Shown: positions 62,745 to 64,000 of the stretch, one piece after another
Layout: every line of letters begins with the position of its first letter
Numbering within the stretch: position 1 is the first letter of the stretch
Origin: Rhizobium sp. L43
GTDB taxonomy: Bacteria > Pseudomonadota > Alphaproteobacteria > Rhizobiales > Rhizobiaceae
Direction: 5' to 3'
Assembly (NCBI RefSeq): GCF_002531725.1
Contig: NZ_NWSQ01000010.1
Location: 1-64,000 of the forward strand
DNA: 64,000 nt
The notes under the pieces: generated by a model
Told to the model about the DNA's origin: nothing
The model's input: only the letters and a program-made list of their open reading frames with translations
The model's database searches: none
Translations under genes and position numbers: made by a program

Positions 62745-63349
62745 TTATTGTGGACTCAGGAGGGATATCGTATCGGCCGAAGCGCTTACCATACTGAATT
62801 CACGATCGCAAAGGCGATAGAATCCGTTTTGGGGAACGGGCAGTTCCAACATTTCCCGTTTTGAAAGGCGGAATATACACCGCGTACCAGTCTGCCAAAC
62901 AGTCCGTGAGAAATCGCGACTGTCGGTCCACGTATTCCTGAAATCCAGTCCTTCGCCCGGGCACAGGCGTCGTCAAAGCTCTCCCCGTCGGGAGATTTGA
63001 AATACCAATCAAAAGCGTCGGACCCGTCCAGCATTCCCGGAAACTCGTTGTCGATCTCGAATTTGGTCATGCCGTCCCAAGAGCCGGTGGTCACCTCCAT
63101 GAGCCGCGGTTCCGGACGAGCCGCCAGCGGCAATAGCCGGCCGATGCGGGCCGCAGTCTGCTGCGTTCTGCCGAGAGGGCTGAGGTGGAGCTGGAACGAT
63201 TGTTCGCTGCCGGCAATTTCCTTCCTCAGAAGCTTCGCCATTTGTTCGGCCTGTTCGATACCGCGCTCTGTCAGTGGTGAATCTTTTTGACCCTGAAACC
63301 GACCTAAAGTGTTCCAAATGGTCTCGCCGTGGCGAAGCAGGTAAATCAT
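62745..63349 (-). CDS. histidine phosphatase (PGM-like), probable frameshift near the end
   Basis: MIYLLRHGETIWNTLGRFQG carries the RHGE catalytic motif, with PLTERGIEQA and the second His in VAISHGLFG. The uninterrupted frame ends at 62786 as FQNGKCWNCPFPKTDS, which does not look like this family. Shifting by one base near 62858 (a GGGAAA run) gives LELPVPQNGFYRLCDREFSM and a stop at 62745, the normal end. The catalytic core is intact either way. A sequencing error or a recent mutation are both possible. Confidence 0.82.
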
Positions 63350-63607
63350 TGGCGTTGTCCTTGATGAAACAATTGGCTGAACTGCCCGCCCGAGGCGCGG
63401 TTGTAGCAGCTAAGTGATGCGACAGGTCAGCGATGAGCGCAACTGATGCGACCCGATGAACCGGGTCTTCTGCTGTCGGCGAAAGAAGGTACTTCGACAA
63501 CGCTCGGCAGTGGCCGCGTGAAATCGCTCGGACCGGACTGGAGAAAGACGGTTTGCCTCTTAGTTTCAGAACGGAAATGTAAGCGAAGAGCGAGAGAGGA
63601 TCACGCA

Positions 63608-64000
63608 ATGGCAAAGAACACGATCTGCGTATGGTACGACAAGGACGCTGAGGCTGCTGCCCGGTTCTATGCCGCGACGTTTCCCGACAGCGCGGTCGGC
63701 GCCGTCATTCGTGCGCCGGGAGACTATCCCGATGGGAAGCAGGGTGACGTGCTGGTTGTTGAATTCACCGTTGCGGGTATCCCCTGCATCGGCCTGAACG
63801 GCGGTCCCACGTTCAAACACAATGAGGCTTTCTCCTTTCAGATCGCAACCGACACTCAGGAAGAAACCGATCGTTACTGGAACGCCATCGTCGGCAATGG
63901 CGGCCAGGAAAGCGAGTGCGGCTGGTGCAAGGACAGGTGGGGTGTGTCGTGGCAAATTACGCCGCGCGTCCTCTCCGAAGCGCTGGCGGCGGGTGGCGCT
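63608..64000 (+). CDS. VOC/PhnB-like protein, cut by the window end
   Basis: 131 residues are visible and no stop is reached. MAKNTICVWYDKDAEAAARF and later WGVSWQITPRVLSEAL are the 3-demethylubiquinone methyltransferase-like (PhnB) VOC pattern, with FTVAGIPCIGLNGGPTFKHN in between. Members of this group are small metalloenzyme-like proteins of uncertain function. GAGAGGA precedes the ATG. It is divergent from the histidine phosphatase, 258 bases away. Confidence 0.88.
   Translation, partial: MAKNTICVWYDKDAEAAARFYAATFPDSAVGAVIRAPGDYPDGKQGDVLVVEFTVAGIPCIGLNGGPTFKHNEAFSFQIATDTQEETDRYWNAIVGNGGQESECGWCKDRWGVSWQITPRVLSEALAAGGA

Overview
The window looks like chromosomal DNA of a Rhizobium of the R. 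leguminosarum/R. etli type. The evidence is a short second FtsZ without the usual C-terminal tail, a CoxMNOP-type alternative cytochrome oxidase operon, several secreted proteins with cadherin-like (Ra/CHDL-type) modules, EcfG-type stress promoters, and many copies of the palindromic repeats typical of rhizobial intergenic regions. The assignment is inferred from gene content; no rRNA or tRNA gene was seen, and no insertion sequence or CRISPR array was recognised.

Layout. 1-5.7 kb: the end of an RTX protein, small stress-type proteins under divergent promoters, an SDR/MmyB-regulator pair and a two-module cadherin-like secreted protein. 5.8-9.6 kb: ftsZ2, a small secreted protein, and an acetolactate synthase gene behind a branched-chain amino acid attenuator. 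10-13.3 kb: AraC regulator/DsrE pair, the persulfide-handling fusion Blh, and a vapBC locus with a truncated toxin. 13.5-17.4 kb: a cobalamin riboswitch and a BtuFCD-type importer. 17.4-24.3 kb: HIT and MYG1 proteins, then cytochrome c and an alternative cytochrome c oxidase operon. 24.3-31.8 kb: a hydrolase, an SDR, a membrane AraC regulator and a MacAB-like exporter (adaptor, ATPase, two permeases). 32.3-36.7 kb: two paralogous beta-helix secreted proteins (PlyA/PlyB-like) separated by remnants of an enolase-superfamily gene and a LysR gene. 37-43.4 kb: intradiol dioxygenase-like protein, Na+/H+ antiporter, Kup, a tyrS tail remnant and an MFS carrier. 43.7-47.7 kb: a candidate small RNA, a peptidoglycan-hydrolase-like secreted protein, a frameshifted methyltransferase, four small envelope or secreted proteins and a GNAT tail remnant.

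The most unusual block is 48240-56322. Four co-directional genes follow a long AT-rich non-coding stretch: a 1200-residue protein joining a subtilisin-type and a thermolysin-type (HExxH) protease, a ComEC-like metallo-beta-lactamase-fold protein, a protein with an NlpC/P60 or CHAP-like amidase, a peptidoglycan-binding domain and a lysozyme-like region, and a small multi-pass membrane protein. I do not recognise this combination as a described system. It could be a protease-controlled cell-wall lysis, defence or antagonism module; that function is inference.

The right end (56.4-64 kb) holds a PLP decarboxylase, a minisatellite ORF, a repeat array, a GNAT, an ornithine cyclodeaminase-family gene, dapB, two VOC proteins (one cut by the window edge) and a histidine phosphatase with a probable frameshift near its end. 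Recurring themes are type I secretion of matrix or EPS-related proteins, attenuator and riboswitch control of metabolism, and gene decay at several small scars.
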